This document shows, piece by piece, positions 44,858 to 52,142 of a stretch of 64,000 nt of DNA. The notes beneath the pieces were generated by a model that saw only the letters and a list, made by a program, of their open reading frames with translations, was not told the origin of the DNA and ran no database searches. Every line of letters begins with the position of its first letter. Position 1 is the stretch's first letter. Position numbers and translations under genes: made by a program. The stretch lies in the NCBI GenBank assembly GCA_002436415.1, contig DJMA01000033.1:121824-185823 (forward strand), read 5' to 3'. The stretch is from Bdellovibrionaceae bacterium UBA6502. GTDB lineage: Bacteria > Bdellovibrionota > Bdellovibrionia > Bdellovibrionales > UBA840.

Positions 44858-44882
44858 ATTATGCACTATTTATATGCATAAT
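44858..44882. promoter_or_regulatory. Palindromic operator before the DUF4160/RHH pair
   Basis: ATTATGCA (44858-44865) and TGCATAAT (44875-44882) form a perfect 8-bp inverted repeat with a 9-bp spacer over the start region of the pair; another ATGCAT occurs at about 44894. Fits autoregulation by the RHH partner. Confidence 0.5.
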
Positions 44883-44900
44883 GCAAGGTAAATATGCATA

Positions 44901-45059
44901 TTAAATCTTCTCTATGATAATACAGTTTTCGAGCTCAATAATACGAACCTTGCTTTCGTTTAATTTTAGGCGCTCAACCAATTCCTTAGGAAGAGCTATG
45001 GAATAGCTCGAATTATTTCTACTCACTTTTCGAATGTATTGTTTTACCTTCTTTTCCAT
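44901..45059 (-). CDS. AbrB/MazE-like small DNA-binding protein
   Basis: 52 residues on the minus strand. RKVSRNNSSYSIALPKELVERLKLNESKVRIIELENCIIIEKI has the swapped-hairpin AbrB/SpoVT pattern (S-x-S-I-x-LPKELVE-L...V-I). Possible antitoxin or regulator in the lysogeny block. No toxin gene lies next to it in the same frame direction apart from the DUF4160 pair. Confidence 0.6.
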   Translation of the reverse strand: MEKKVKQYIRKVSRNNSSYSIALPKELVERLKLNESKVRIIELENCIIIEKI

Positions 45060-45254
45060 TCAAACGTCCAATTATCCGATCTACTCAAACATAAGTGCTT
45101 GGAATCGTAGACGTTAGATTACCGCAAATCCGATTTCAGGACCTTTTTATTCTAAACTATTTAGGATGTTTTTCATTTTAGGCCCTAAAGTAGTACAAAA
45201 TTTATTCGATTAAGAAATAGTAAAGAATATGTTTATAAATATAGGAGGTTGGTT

Positions 45255-45437
45255 TTGCAGCTTGAAACAGAAGAAAACAAAAAAGTAAAATCTCTTGTGG
45301 AAAAAATGAAAGAAGAAATGGCTTTTATGAATGATGAGGATTCCGCGCTGTATTTACAGCTTTGTTTGGATGAAATTTTTAAGCTGATTCGCAAAAAGCT
45401 CGTTCTAAAGCATTCTAGCGATTCCGAACCTCAATAG
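45255..45437 (+). CDS. Small helical phage protein
   Basis: 60 residues from TTG 45255, with GGAGG at 45244-45248. Acidic helical protein (VEKMKEEMAFMNDEDSALYLQLCLDEIFKLIRKKL). Convergent with the lipoprotein gene, overlapping it by 23 bases. Unknown. Confidence 0.45.
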   Translation: MQLETEENKKVKSLVEKMKEEMAFMNDEDSALYLQLCLDEIFKLIRKKLVLKHSSDSEPQ

Positions 45438-45762
45438 TAGTGTCGGGGGCATCTTCCCAGCGAATCGAGTTGAAATTAGAAGTGCAAAAAGAGAATGGTC
45501 TTCCACCTTTTATGTAAGTGCTAATTCCAGAAACTTTTGAATCTTCTAGCCATATTACAAGAAACTGATATTGATTAAAGTTTGTTTCGCAATATTGCCA
45601 GGCTTCTTTTTCTTGTTTCATTTGTCTGTTTTCAGGCGGCCCCATTAAATTCATAACGGTCTGCTTGGAGTCACCATTTGAAATTAAAGCAGTCTTTTTG
45701 CTTAAGCTAGAGCTTGCACAAGAAACGAGAAATAAAGAGATAAGCAAAGTTAAATTTTTCAT
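45415..45762 (-). CDS. Prophage-encoded lipoprotein, BamE/SmpA-like
   Basis: 115 residues with a lipoprotein signal (MKNLTLLISLFLVSCASSS, Cys15) and a small domain ISNGDSKQTVMNLMGPPENRQMKQEKEAWQYC that follows the SmpA/OmlA pattern (G-x-x-x-x-x-V...LMGxP). Placed beside the repressor, it is likely expressed from the lysogen and may be a surface-exclusion or lysogenic-conversion factor. Function inferred. Confidence 0.65.
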   Translation of the reverse strand: MKNLTLLISLFLVSCASSSLSKKTALISNGDSKQTVMNLMGPPENRQMKQEKEAWQYCETNFNQYQFLVIWLEDSKVSGISTYIKGGRPFSFCTSNFNSIRWEDAPDTTIEVRNR

Positions 45763-45792
45763 GTTTATTCCTTCGGATTCATAAAAATAAAC

Positions 45793-46266
45793 TTAAGATG
45801 TTTTTTTAGATCCAGCTTTTGAGTTTACTTGCTTCATTAAATCGAGAATTTCTGCGTCTGGGTTTTTATCTAAGCCAAAGCCTGCCATTGTCTCGATTGC
45901 CATTCTTTGAAGGGGCTGGCATCGTCTGTATTCTTCGATAATCCGCTTTTCATTGTCTGATAGCTCTAGAGCTTTAAGTTTTTGCTTTTGCTCCACTACA
46001 AGCTCAGAAAGGGCTTCTAGGGTGGGATTGGGATCGGCTTTAGGTTTATAATCACCTAGATTTTCAATAAATAGCCTTGGCAGCTCAATATCAAATGTTT
46101 TCGAGATAGTATCTATATTTTCTAAAGTAGGGGAAAATTCGTTTCTTTCCCACCTACCATAAGTCGTATAATTTACCCCTAAGAGATTGGCCATAGCAGT
46201 TTGAGAGATCTTCATCTGTTCTCTTAAAATACTTAAATTGTTAGCCAAAATGTCTCTTGCTTTCAT
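45793..46266 (-). CDS. CI-like prophage repressor (XRE HTH)
   Basis: 157 residues. The HTH is LREQMKISQTAMANLLGVNYTTYGRWERNEFSPTLENIDTI, a classic XRE domain; the C-terminal part is helical and lacks the Ser/Lys of a LexA-type self-cleaving peptidase, so induction would not follow the lambda route. Divergent from the Cro-like gene with operator-like repeats between. Confidence 0.78.
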   Translation of the reverse strand: MKARDILANNLSILREQMKISQTAMANLLGVNYTTYGRWERNEFSPTLENIDTISKTFDIELPRLFIENLGDYKPKADPNPTLEALSELVVEQKQKLKALELSDNEKRIIEEYRRCQPLQRMAIETMAGFGLDKNPDAEILDLMKQVNSKAGSKKTS

Positions 46267-46282
46267 AATATCTCAATTTTAT

Positions 46283-46355
46283 TGCATCAATGCGTTAAAT
46301 TCGATTACTAAGAATGCACATTTGTGTTGACATTAGTGCATTAATGCGTTATTCT
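46283..46355 (+). promoter_or_regulatory. Lysogeny switch: promoter and paired operators
   Basis: TGCATCAATGCGTTA (46283-46297) and TGCATTAATGCGTTA (46337-46351) are near-identical 15-bp sites built on the palindrome GCAT-YA-ATGC. A consensus promoter, TTGACA at 46327-46332, 17-bp spacer, TATTCT at 46350-46355, contains the second site in its spacer. The ATG of the Cro-like gene is only 7 bases after the -10, so its mRNA is probably leaderless. Confidence 0.68.
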
Positions 46356-46362
46356 CTAATAC

Positions 46363-46572
46363 ATGGAACGAACAGTTAATAGAGAGTTATTAAAACAACT
46401 GGCGGTAGGAAGAAGGGCCGAAATTGCTTTTAAGGCAAAATGCTCAGAATCTTTAATATCAAAACTTATTTCAGGTGATCGAAACGCTCCTAGAGAGTCG
46501 ATAAGAGTTTTGATGTGTAAGGCTCTGGGCGTGAAAATGGATGACCTTTTTCCTTGGACAGAAGCAGCCTGA
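46363..46572 (+). CDS. Cro-like HTH regulator
   Basis: 69 residues. HTH segment AEIAFKAKCSESLISKLISGDRNAPRESIRVLMCKALGV. Divergent from the CI-like repressor, so it is the likely lytic-side switch protein. There is no ribosome binding site; see the promoter entry. Confidence 0.72.
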   Translation: MERTVNRELLKQLAVGRRAEIAFKAKCSESLISKLISGDRNAPRESIRVLMCKALGVKMDDLFPWTEAA

Positions 46573-46688
46573 TATTACACCAAAGCGAATTAAATTAGCT
46601 AAAAAACAAGCATTACGAATGCATTGTTAACATTTTCTTAACACTTAGAAAGTGACAGGATTCTTGCGGCCAAAAGGAGGCGAAAAAG

Positions 46689-47483
46689 ATGAAAAAACTT
46701 GAAACAAATTCAGAGTATCACGCAAATGAGGCGGTCGGATCGACACTTCTAAAGGCGATAGTAAAAAAGTCGGTCGTTCATGCTTTGACTGAGAAGATAG
46801 AAAAGTCTGATTCAATGCTAATGGGTTCGGCTCTTCATACTTTGATTTTAGATCCTGAAAGGTTCTCGCAAGAGTTTTTGGTCGCTCCTAAAGTCGATAA
46901 AAGAACCAAAGCCGGAAAAGAAGAGTGGGCAAAGTTTTTAGAAAAAGCTGAAGGCAAAGAAGTAATTAATGAAGAGCAATTAGAGACTGTAAACGGAATG
47001 AGCCGCAGCGTTCTTTCTCACAAAGAAAGTAAAAAATGGTTAAGCGGTGGGGAAGCGGAATTTTCCTATTATGCTCAATGTCCTGAAACTGGCATTCAAT
47101 TAAAGTGTAAGCCTGATTTTGTGAATCAAGGCTCTTTGATTGATTTGAAATCTACAAGAGACGCTAGCATTCAAGGCTTCTCAAAAGCTTGTGCCAATTT
47201 AATGTATCACGTTCAAGCCGCTTTTTACTTCGATGTTTACCAATTAGCTACTGGCATTCAACCGGATGATTTTCGATTTATCGCTGTAGAAAGTGCGGCA
47301 CCATTTGGAGTAGCAACTTACGTTTTGGATTCAAGGGATTTGGACTTTGGAAGATCCCTTTATAAGAGTGCACTTAAACAATTAAAAAAATACTTAGATG
47401 AAAAACCAGATTCAATCCATGCATTCGTATATGGAGAAGAAACAAGAAACCTTAGCTTGCCTACTTGGGCTTACGGAGCATAG
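46689..47483 (+). CDS. RecE-like PDDEXK exonuclease
   Basis: 264 residues. MGSALHTLILDPERF (catalytic-domain histidine), CKPDFVNQGSLIDLKSTRDA (the D...D-L-K of the PD-(D/E)XK nuclease) and YHVQAAFYFDVY (QxxxY) are those of phage exodeoxyribonuclease VIII/RecE-like proteins. It would resect phage DNA ends for single-strand annealing. AAAAGGAGG at 46671-46679. Confidence 0.8.
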   Translation: MKKLETNSEYHANEAVGSTLLKAIVKKSVVHALTEKIEKSDSMLMGSALHTLILDPERFSQEFLVAPKVDKRTKAGKEEWAKFLEKAEGKEVINEEQLETVNGMSRSVLSHKESKKWLSGGEAEFSYYAQCPETGIQLKCKPDFVNQGSLIDLKSTRDASIQGFSKACANLMYHVQAAFYFDVYQLATGIQPDDFRFIAVESAAPFGVATYVLDSRDLDFGRSLYKSALKQLKKYLDEKPDSIHAFVYGEETRNLSLPTWAYGA

Positions 47484-47485
47484 AA

Positions 47486-48253
47486 ATGAGCAATTTAGCA
47501 GAAATAAAAACAGAATTATTGAGTGTATCTAACCAAGATGTAGAAGCTCTTGGCTCACATTTAGCAACAATGAAGCAATTTGTTTCTTCGCAATTAAAAG
47601 AAGGCATCAATAATGACTTCGCAAAAATTGAAGGTACTCCAAAAAAGTCTCTTTTAAAGCCAGGCGCAGAGAAGCTTTGCAAATTATTTGGTTTTTCAAG
47701 CCGAGTGGAATGCATTGAAAAGATCATTAGCCCTGAGGAAAATTTTGCGATGTTTACATATCGTTGCACAATTATCCATATAAAATCCGGTGCCGAAGTA
47801 GCTCAATGTGAAGGTATTTGTAATTCACAAGAAAAGAAATATCGAGACAAAGCAAAGTATGAAAAGGGGCAGTATGTAGGACGTGAGCCTCAAAATGCAA
47901 TGGATCTTCTAAATACTCTAATGAAAATGGCGCAGAAAAGAGCTTTCGTTGGAGCTACTATTTTAGCTACTGGGGCAAGTGATTATTTCACTCAAGATGA
48001 GGATGAAATTGAAAGTCAAAAAGAGAATAAAAACCAAGTGGTTCAAGACGATAAATTTAAAGATGTAACTCCTAGTGGGGATGTTTCAAGTTACGTTGTG
48101 AAAGTTGGAAAGCACAAGGGAAGAACCTTAGAAGAGATCGGAAAGAAAGATTTAGAGAGTTACCTGAATTGGGTTGCGAAAAATAATGATAATCCTTCAG
48201 GTCCATTATTAGAGGCCTTGAATAAAGGTCGAGAATTTCTAAGGGGCGCATAA
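47486..48253 (+). CDS. Putative ssDNA-annealing protein with ExoX-like C-terminal domain
   Basis: 255 residues from ATG 47486. The N-terminal two thirds contain SLLKPGAEKLCKLFGF and NTLMKMAQKRAFVGATILATGASDYFTQD, a phage recombination-protein pattern (Rad52/Sak-like class) common beside RecE. The C-terminus KVGKHKGRTLEEIGKKDLESYLNWV matches the small domain found at the end of exonuclease X. Partner of the upstream nuclease. Superfamily assignment is moderate. Confidence 0.62.
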   Translation: MSNLAEIKTELLSVSNQDVEALGSHLATMKQFVSSQLKEGINNDFAKIEGTPKKSLLKPGAEKLCKLFGFSSRVECIEKIISPEENFAMFTYRCTIIHIKSGAEVAQCEGICNSQEKKYRDKAKYEKGQYVGREPQNAMDLLNTLMKMAQKRAFVGATILATGASDYFTQDEDEIESQKENKNQVVQDDKFKDVTPSGDVSSYVVKVGKHKGRTLEEIGKKDLESYLNWVAKNNDNPSGPLLEALNKGREFLRGA

Positions 48254-48555
48254 TGGCTAGAGCAATTTATATTCCTTTTGGAAAAACAGACTTTTTACTT
48301 TGGATGAGTGATTCTGATACTTTTGAAAAGATTGAGCTTGTTCACTACCAAGGATCTACTCAAACCGTTTTAGCTACTGAAGAAATTGACATTGATTTTA
48401 TGGAAGAAAATTATCCTAAAATCCTCGATGAAGCTTCAAGAAAGTATGACCAAATTGAAAGAGAAATTCAGCTAGAGGAAGAATTAGGAAGAGAAGCCAT
48501 GTTAGAAAGGGAAGCTGATCATCAATATGACATGGATAAAGCGGAGAATTTTTAA
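48253..48555 (+). CDS. Hypothetical phage protein (recombination block)
   Basis: 100 residues; overlaps the previous stop by one base. Acidic helical C-terminus. No family recognised. Confidence 0.55.
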   Translation: MARAIYIPFGKTDFLLWMSDSDTFEKIELVHYQGSTQTVLATEEIDIDFMEENYPKILDEASRKYDQIEREIQLEEELGREAMLEREADHQYDMDKAENF

Positions 48556-48791
48556 TGCTAGTCGCAGGGATAGAAAACAAAACAAGGCTAGAGTTAGATC
48601 AAGAGCTTCAAGAAAAATTAAAACAGCTAGATCATTATTTCTCTATGATTGATGAAATTGCAGGCTCGCTAAGTGAAGCGCCAGACTTACAAGAACATTT
48701 TTGGAGGCAAGTAGATGAAAGCCGTCCAATGATTTCTAGACGGCAATTGAAAATTAAAGAAGCTCTTATGCTAATGGAGGTTGTGAAGTGA
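48555..48791 (+). CDS. Hypothetical phage protein (recombination block)
   Basis: 78 residues, helical (LELDQELQEKLKQLDHYFSM), one-base overlap with the previous gene. Function unknown. Confidence 0.5.
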   Translation: MLVAGIENKTRLELDQELQEKLKQLDHYFSMIDEIAGSLSEAPDLQEHFWRQVDESRPMISRRQLKIKEALMLMEVVK

Positions 48792-48982
48792 AAAGAACTT
48801 GCAAGGGATGCGGTGTCGATATTTCCAAGAAGCACAAAAATGCCAAGTTTTGCACACAGAAATGCAAAGACACTTTTCATAATTGGACTAATCCTAGAGG
48901 GAAATTTAAACACTTAAATGATGACCATTCAAATAACTACATTGAAGAAGGATGGGACGGACACAAAGGAAGTTTTAAATGA
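48788..48982 (+). CDS. Small zinc-finger phage protein
   Basis: 64 residues. MKRTCKGCGVDISKKHKNAKFCTQKCKDTFHNW shows CxxC...CxxxC zinc ligands of the DUF2116/treble-clef type. Start overlaps the previous stop (GTGA). Probably nucleic-acid binding. Confidence 0.65.
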   Translation: MKRTCKGCGVDISKKHKNAKFCTQKCKDTFHNWTNPRGKFKHLNDDHSNNYIEEGWDGHKGSFK

Positions 48983-49302
48983 ACAAAGTAATTATAATCG
49001 GCCAAATAGGAAGCATAGATTTAAAAACTTTTGATTCAGGAAAGCATTGCTTGAAAGTCTCAATTGCTACTAATGAAAAATATAAAGATAAAGAGCATAC
49101 TGAATGGCATAAAATTTCGGTTTGGGGCAAGAATGGCGAAACGCTTTTTGAGTTTTTAGAAAAAGGTCAGACTGTTTTAGTTGAGGGTAAAATTCAATCT
49201 AGTGTTTATGAAAAAGATGGGAATAAATTTAGAAATACTGAGATCCTAACGGATTGGATTAAAGTTTTAGGTAAGAAAGAAAATAGGGAAGATCCTTTCT
49301 AG
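48979..49302 (+). CDS. ssb: Single-strand DNA-binding protein
   Basis: 107 residues, an OB-fold with VIIIGQIGSIDLKTFDSGK, FSIATNEKYKDKEHTEWHKI-type core and TVLVEGKIQSSVY. It ends in an acidic tail EDPF (SSB tip), shorter than chromosomal SSBs, as usual for phages. Works with the RecE/annealing pair. Confidence 0.88.
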   Translation: MNKVIIIGQIGSIDLKTFDSGKHCLKVSIATNEKYKDKEHTEWHKISVWGKNGETLFEFLEKGQTVLVEGKIQSSVYEKDGNKFRNTEILTDWIKVLGKKENREDPF

Positions 49303-49321
49303 GACAAAAACAGGGGAAAAA

Positions 49322-49609
49322 ATGAAAACACCAATACTAAGCCAAGGCTGCAAAAATTTTGGCGAATACTTACGAGACATGAGAAAAATTGCTGGCATTA
49401 CTCAGATGCAAATAGCAAAAGAGCTTGGATTTACGAGCGCGCAATTTATTTCAAACTACGAGCGAGGGCTTTGCTACCCTTCGGAAAATAATTTAAAGCA
49501 AATATCAGACATTATAAATTTAGATTTTGAAAAGCTTGTGGCTAATTTTATTAGTAGCAAAGCTATGGATATGAAAGAAAGACTTGGACTAATGGAGGTT
49601 TCGGCATGA
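49322..49609 (+). CDS. XRE-family HTH protein
   Basis: 95 residues. GEYLRDMRKIAGITQMQIAKELGFTSAQFISNYERGLCYPS is a full XRE helix-turn-helix. Located before the excisionase-like gene, it may control excision genes. Confidence 0.7.
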   Translation: MKTPILSQGCKNFGEYLRDMRKIAGITQMQIAKELGFTSAQFISNYERGLCYPSENNLKQISDIINLDFEKLVANFISSKAMDMKERLGLMEVSA

Positions 49610-49800
49610 GTGCTGCAAAACAATACGAAGACGATGAAATCACAAAAGAAGAAGCAATGGCAATTCTAAAAATTAAGTCATGGGATGCAATGAAGAATCT
49701 AATGAAAAAGCATTCCATTAGCTTTAGAAGAATGCCTAAGTATTACTTTTCTAGAAAAGAGATTTTAGAAGTAAGAGAAAGCTTAAAACAGGTTTTATAA
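49606..49800 (+). CDS. Excisionase-like HTH protein
   Basis: 64 residues. EEAMAILKIKSWDAMKNLMKKHSISFRRMPKYYFSRKEIL is the MerR/excisionase (HTH_17) fold. It precedes the integrase by one base and overlaps the HTH gene; likely the directionality factor. Confidence 0.68.
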   Translation: MSAAKQYEDDEITKEEAMAILKIKSWDAMKNLMKKHSISFRRMPKYYFSRKEILEVRESLKQVL

Positions 49801-49801
49801 A

Positions 49802-50959
49802 ATGAAACGCTATAGCGAAAAGAAATACCCTAATATATACGTTAAAGAAAATGGCACCTTGTATCTCTTGAAATCTATTAACAATGTTAGGGTTAAGAGA
49901 TCGCTAGGCACTACAAAAATAAGAGAAGCTTTAGAGAAAGCCGAAGAGATTGAAAACGAGATTCGCAAAGAATTCAATCGCTCGGATTTTCATAGGGCAG
50001 AAAGAAAAAAGAAGGGAATTCATAACCCTTCTATTAAAGAGCTTTGGGAAGAATTCAAAAATTATAAATATCCAAGAGTAGGGCCTGGCTCACACAGAAT
50101 ATATGAAAACGCCTGGAATAATCATTTATCCCATTTCTGGGACGGCTTGCATCTTAAAGACTTCACTCCTTTGACGGTCGGGAAGTGGGAAAACTGGTAT
50201 ATAAAAAACCGAAAGAAAACCACCTACTTTAATCAGCGCAAAGCCTTAGTTACCTTTAGCAGATACTTGTTGAAGAATGGGTATATCACAGGCGAGGGAT
50301 TAGAGTTTGAAGATCTTGATAAAACCGCGCTAAATTCAGCAAAAAGACACAGAAAGAAGCTTACATATACTAGGCGAGAAATCGAGAAGATATATGAAAC
50401 AGAGAGTGCTTTCTATGGATTAATTTACCGAATTGCCATTACGACCGGGGCAAGAAAATCAGAGATCTATAAGCTTAAACTAAATCAGATTAAAAAAATT
50501 GATGGGGTAATGCATATTAATTTTTGGTCTTTTAAAAATAAGAAATTTAGGCTTGTGATGATACAGCCAGACATAGAAAAAGAGATTGTTTCAAGAGTTA
50601 AGCTTGCTAAGGAAAAGAAAACGGAATATCTATTTTTTAGAAAGACAAAGCCTAGCGATCATATTGCACCACAATTAATTGATAAACATTTTTTGAATAT
50701 AAAGCGAAATGTTTTGAAGCTGCCGGACGGCAAGAAAGTCTTCCATGATTTGCGTAGGACTTTCGCCTCAATGACTGCCGAGCAAGGTTGGCCTCCGCTG
50801 GTAGCTTGTGATATTCTTGATATGTCTTTAGAAATTTACCAAAAGGTTTATTGCAAAATATCCGAAGAGGTAAAGACAGAGAAGCTTAAGAAATTAGCTC
50901 TCGATCAATTCAAAAAAGAGTCCGTAGAGATTCAAGACTTAGAGGTAGACGATGTTTAA
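49802..50959 (+). CDS. int: Tyrosine recombinase (prophage integrase)
   Basis: 385 residues. An arm-binding N-terminus, SAM-like core (SIKELWEEFKNYKY... LKDFTPLTV) and catalytic domain: Arg in TTGARKSEIYKL, HDLRRTFAS (H-x-x-R) and Tyr in IYQKVYCK. The usual His/Trp before the nucleophile is not obvious. The gene ends 88 bases before the attR core in the tRNA, the classical order int-att-tRNA. Confidence 0.88.
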   Translation: MKRYSEKKYPNIYVKENGTLYLLKSINNVRVKRSLGTTKIREALEKAEEIENEIRKEFNRSDFHRAERKKKGIHNPSIKELWEEFKNYKYPRVGPGSHRIYENAWNNHLSHFWDGLHLKDFTPLTVGKWENWYIKNRKKTTYFNQRKALVTFSRYLLKNGYITGEGLEFEDLDKTALNSAKRHRKKLTYTRREIEKIYETESAFYGLIYRIAITTGARKSEIYKLKLNQIKKIDGVMHINFWSFKNKKFRLVMIQPDIEKEIVSRVKLAKEKKTEYLFFRKTKPSDHIAPQLIDKHFLNIKRNVLKLPDGKKVFHDLRRTFASMTAEQGWPPLVACDILDMSLEIYQKVYCKISEEVKTEKLKKLALDQFKKESVEIQDLEVDDV

Positions 50960-51046
50960 TTGCCTCGTAAAAGTCTTTGTTCGTGTTCCCAAAGTGTTCC
51001 CTCTAAATAACAAAGCTCAATACTTACGGTATGTTACGAGATTTAT
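50960..51046. promoter_or_regulatory. Prophage right arm with integrase arm-site candidate
   Basis: Contains TGTTCCCAAAGTGTTCCC at 50984-51001, identical to 18076-18093 near attL and in the same orientation. Likely an arm-type site. Confidence 0.55.
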
Positions 51047-51062
51047 TGGCGCGCCGGGAAGG
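51047..51062. repeat. attR core
   Basis: 16-bp core TGGCGCGCCGGGAAGG inside the tRNA 3' end, identical to attL at 17906-17921. Confidence 0.88.
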
Positions 51063-51123
51063 ATTCGAACCCTCGACCCTCAGATCCGAAGTCTGATGCT
51101 CTATCCAGCTGAGCTACCGACGC
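51047..51123 (-). tRNA. tRNA-Arg (anticodon TCG), phage attachment site
   Basis: Reverse strand folds as a standard cloverleaf: acceptor GCGTCGG with CCGGCGC, D-arm AGCTCAGCTGGATAGAGC, anticodon loop CTTCGGA in stem TCAGA/TCTGA, T-arm GAGGG TTCGAAT CCTTC, discriminator G and encoded CCA. The 3' end (TGGCGCGCCGGGAAGG on the plus strand) is the attR core; the prophage restores the tRNA. Confidence 0.95.
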
Positions 51124-51215
51124 TTGGTTTGGATTTTTTTAAAGTAATATATGTCTGGGGGCTTGGCAAATTAATGCCTAATGAGGAGATTAATTGCATT
51201 TTAAAGTGGCAAAAA

Positions 51216-52142
51216 TTAGAATTCTATTCTTAGATGCTGTCTGAAATTTTTGGTTTCAATTTTCTTTCCGCTAAGCAATATATCCACCAACCATGGCTCT
51301 TTTCTACGGACGGCATCGTAAATCGATTTTGTCCAAAGTAAGTATTCAGTGGCTTGAGTTCGACTGATGGTTGATTCAGGAAACTTTACTTCTACCGTTT
51401 CGTGAGTTTTATTCCATTCAATGAAATAACCCTCAGTCTTTTGCTGCCACTCGTCCACACTACGGTTATTTAAAATTTTATGTGGTTGATGAAGTAGGTA
51501 TTTTAAACTTTCAAATTGATATCTTTGCGCGTTTAAATGACGTCTTTGTTTTGAAGGTGACCATTTTTCGCGATTCTCTTTGTACAACTGACTCATAATT
51601 TCAATGAACATTAAAAAATCAATCTGACTTAAATCTCTACCATCAAAGTGTAAGTGAAATCCCGCGTAGGGCCCAGACTCAGCACCAAAGGACTTTAAAA
51701 TGCCAAAAGAATTCATTAATATTTGAGTTTGTTCCCAATTTGTCATGATTGGAAACGAGAGTTCGAAAGGCTCATAGTTATCACGAGTGGGGAAGTTTTC
51801 AGTTGAAAAAATGAGGTGCTTTTCTTTGCGATCGATATAAAAATTAAGTTCAGGGTCATTTTGAATGCTATCAGGAATGAATCGCATTTTTTTAACACCC
51901 ATTGTGTGGAGCATATTTTCAAAAGCTTTAAAGACTTCCCCTTGGTGAACATTGCTCGGCAACTCTAGCTCCATATCCACCCCAAGGCGAGTATAAGATT
52001 GTAGCTTTGGAGCTTGTAACCACGCATTTACGATCTTGCGATCAATCTGTTTTTTCCAAGGTGTGAATCGACACGACATAGAAGCTATGGCATCAATCGC
52101 AATGGTGCTGATGAGAATAGAAAGTACTAGTTTTTTAAGCAT
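51216..52142 (-). CDS. Exported amidoligase-like protein
   Basis: 308 residues with a signal peptide (MLKKLVLSILISTIAIDAIAS). The mature protein shows the segments I associate with the amidoligase_2/glutamine-synthetase-like fold: VDMELELPSN (paired acids), ESGPYAGFHLHFDGRD (GxHxH metal motif) and VEVKFPEST. Such enzymes make or modify amide bonds. An ATP-dependent ligase is unexpected outside the cytoplasm, so either the substrate is unusual or the fold has another use. Homology assignment is from motif pattern only. Confidence 0.55.
   Translation of the reverse strand: MLKKLVLSILISTIAIDAIASMSCRFTPWKKQIDRKIVNAWLQAPKLQSYTRLGVDMELELPSNVHQGEVFKAFENMLHTMGVKKMRFIPDSIQNDPELNFYIDRKEKHLIFSTENFPTRDNYEPFELSFPIMTNWEQTQILMNSFGILKSFGAESGPYAGFHLHFDGRDLSQIDFLMFIEIMSQLYKENREKWSPSKQRRHLNAQRYQFESLKYLLHQPHKILNNRSVDEWQQKTEGYFIEWNKTHETVEVKFPESTISRTQATEYLLWTKSIYDAVRRKEPWLVDILLSGKKIETKNFRQHLRIEF

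Larger units (their letters stand above)
17906..51062. mobile_element. Complete P22-like (podovirus-type) prophage integrated in tRNA-Arg
   Basis: Bounded by the 16-bp direct repeat TGGCGCGCCGGGAAGG, once in the truncated tRNA 3' copy at 17906-17921 and once in the intact tRNA gene at 51047-51062. It contains in order: replication, accessory, packaging, head, tail, ejection, lysis, lysogeny control, recombination and integration modules. Absence of tape-measure, sheath and tube genes plus P22-type gp4, gp10 and ejection homologues indicates a short-tailed virion. All key modules are open reading frames without obvious damage, so the prophage may be inducible. About 33.2 kb. Confidence 0.93.

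Noticed and set aside
50952..51233. 93-codon ORF after the integrase
   Set aside because: It runs through attR and the whole tRNA-Arg gene.
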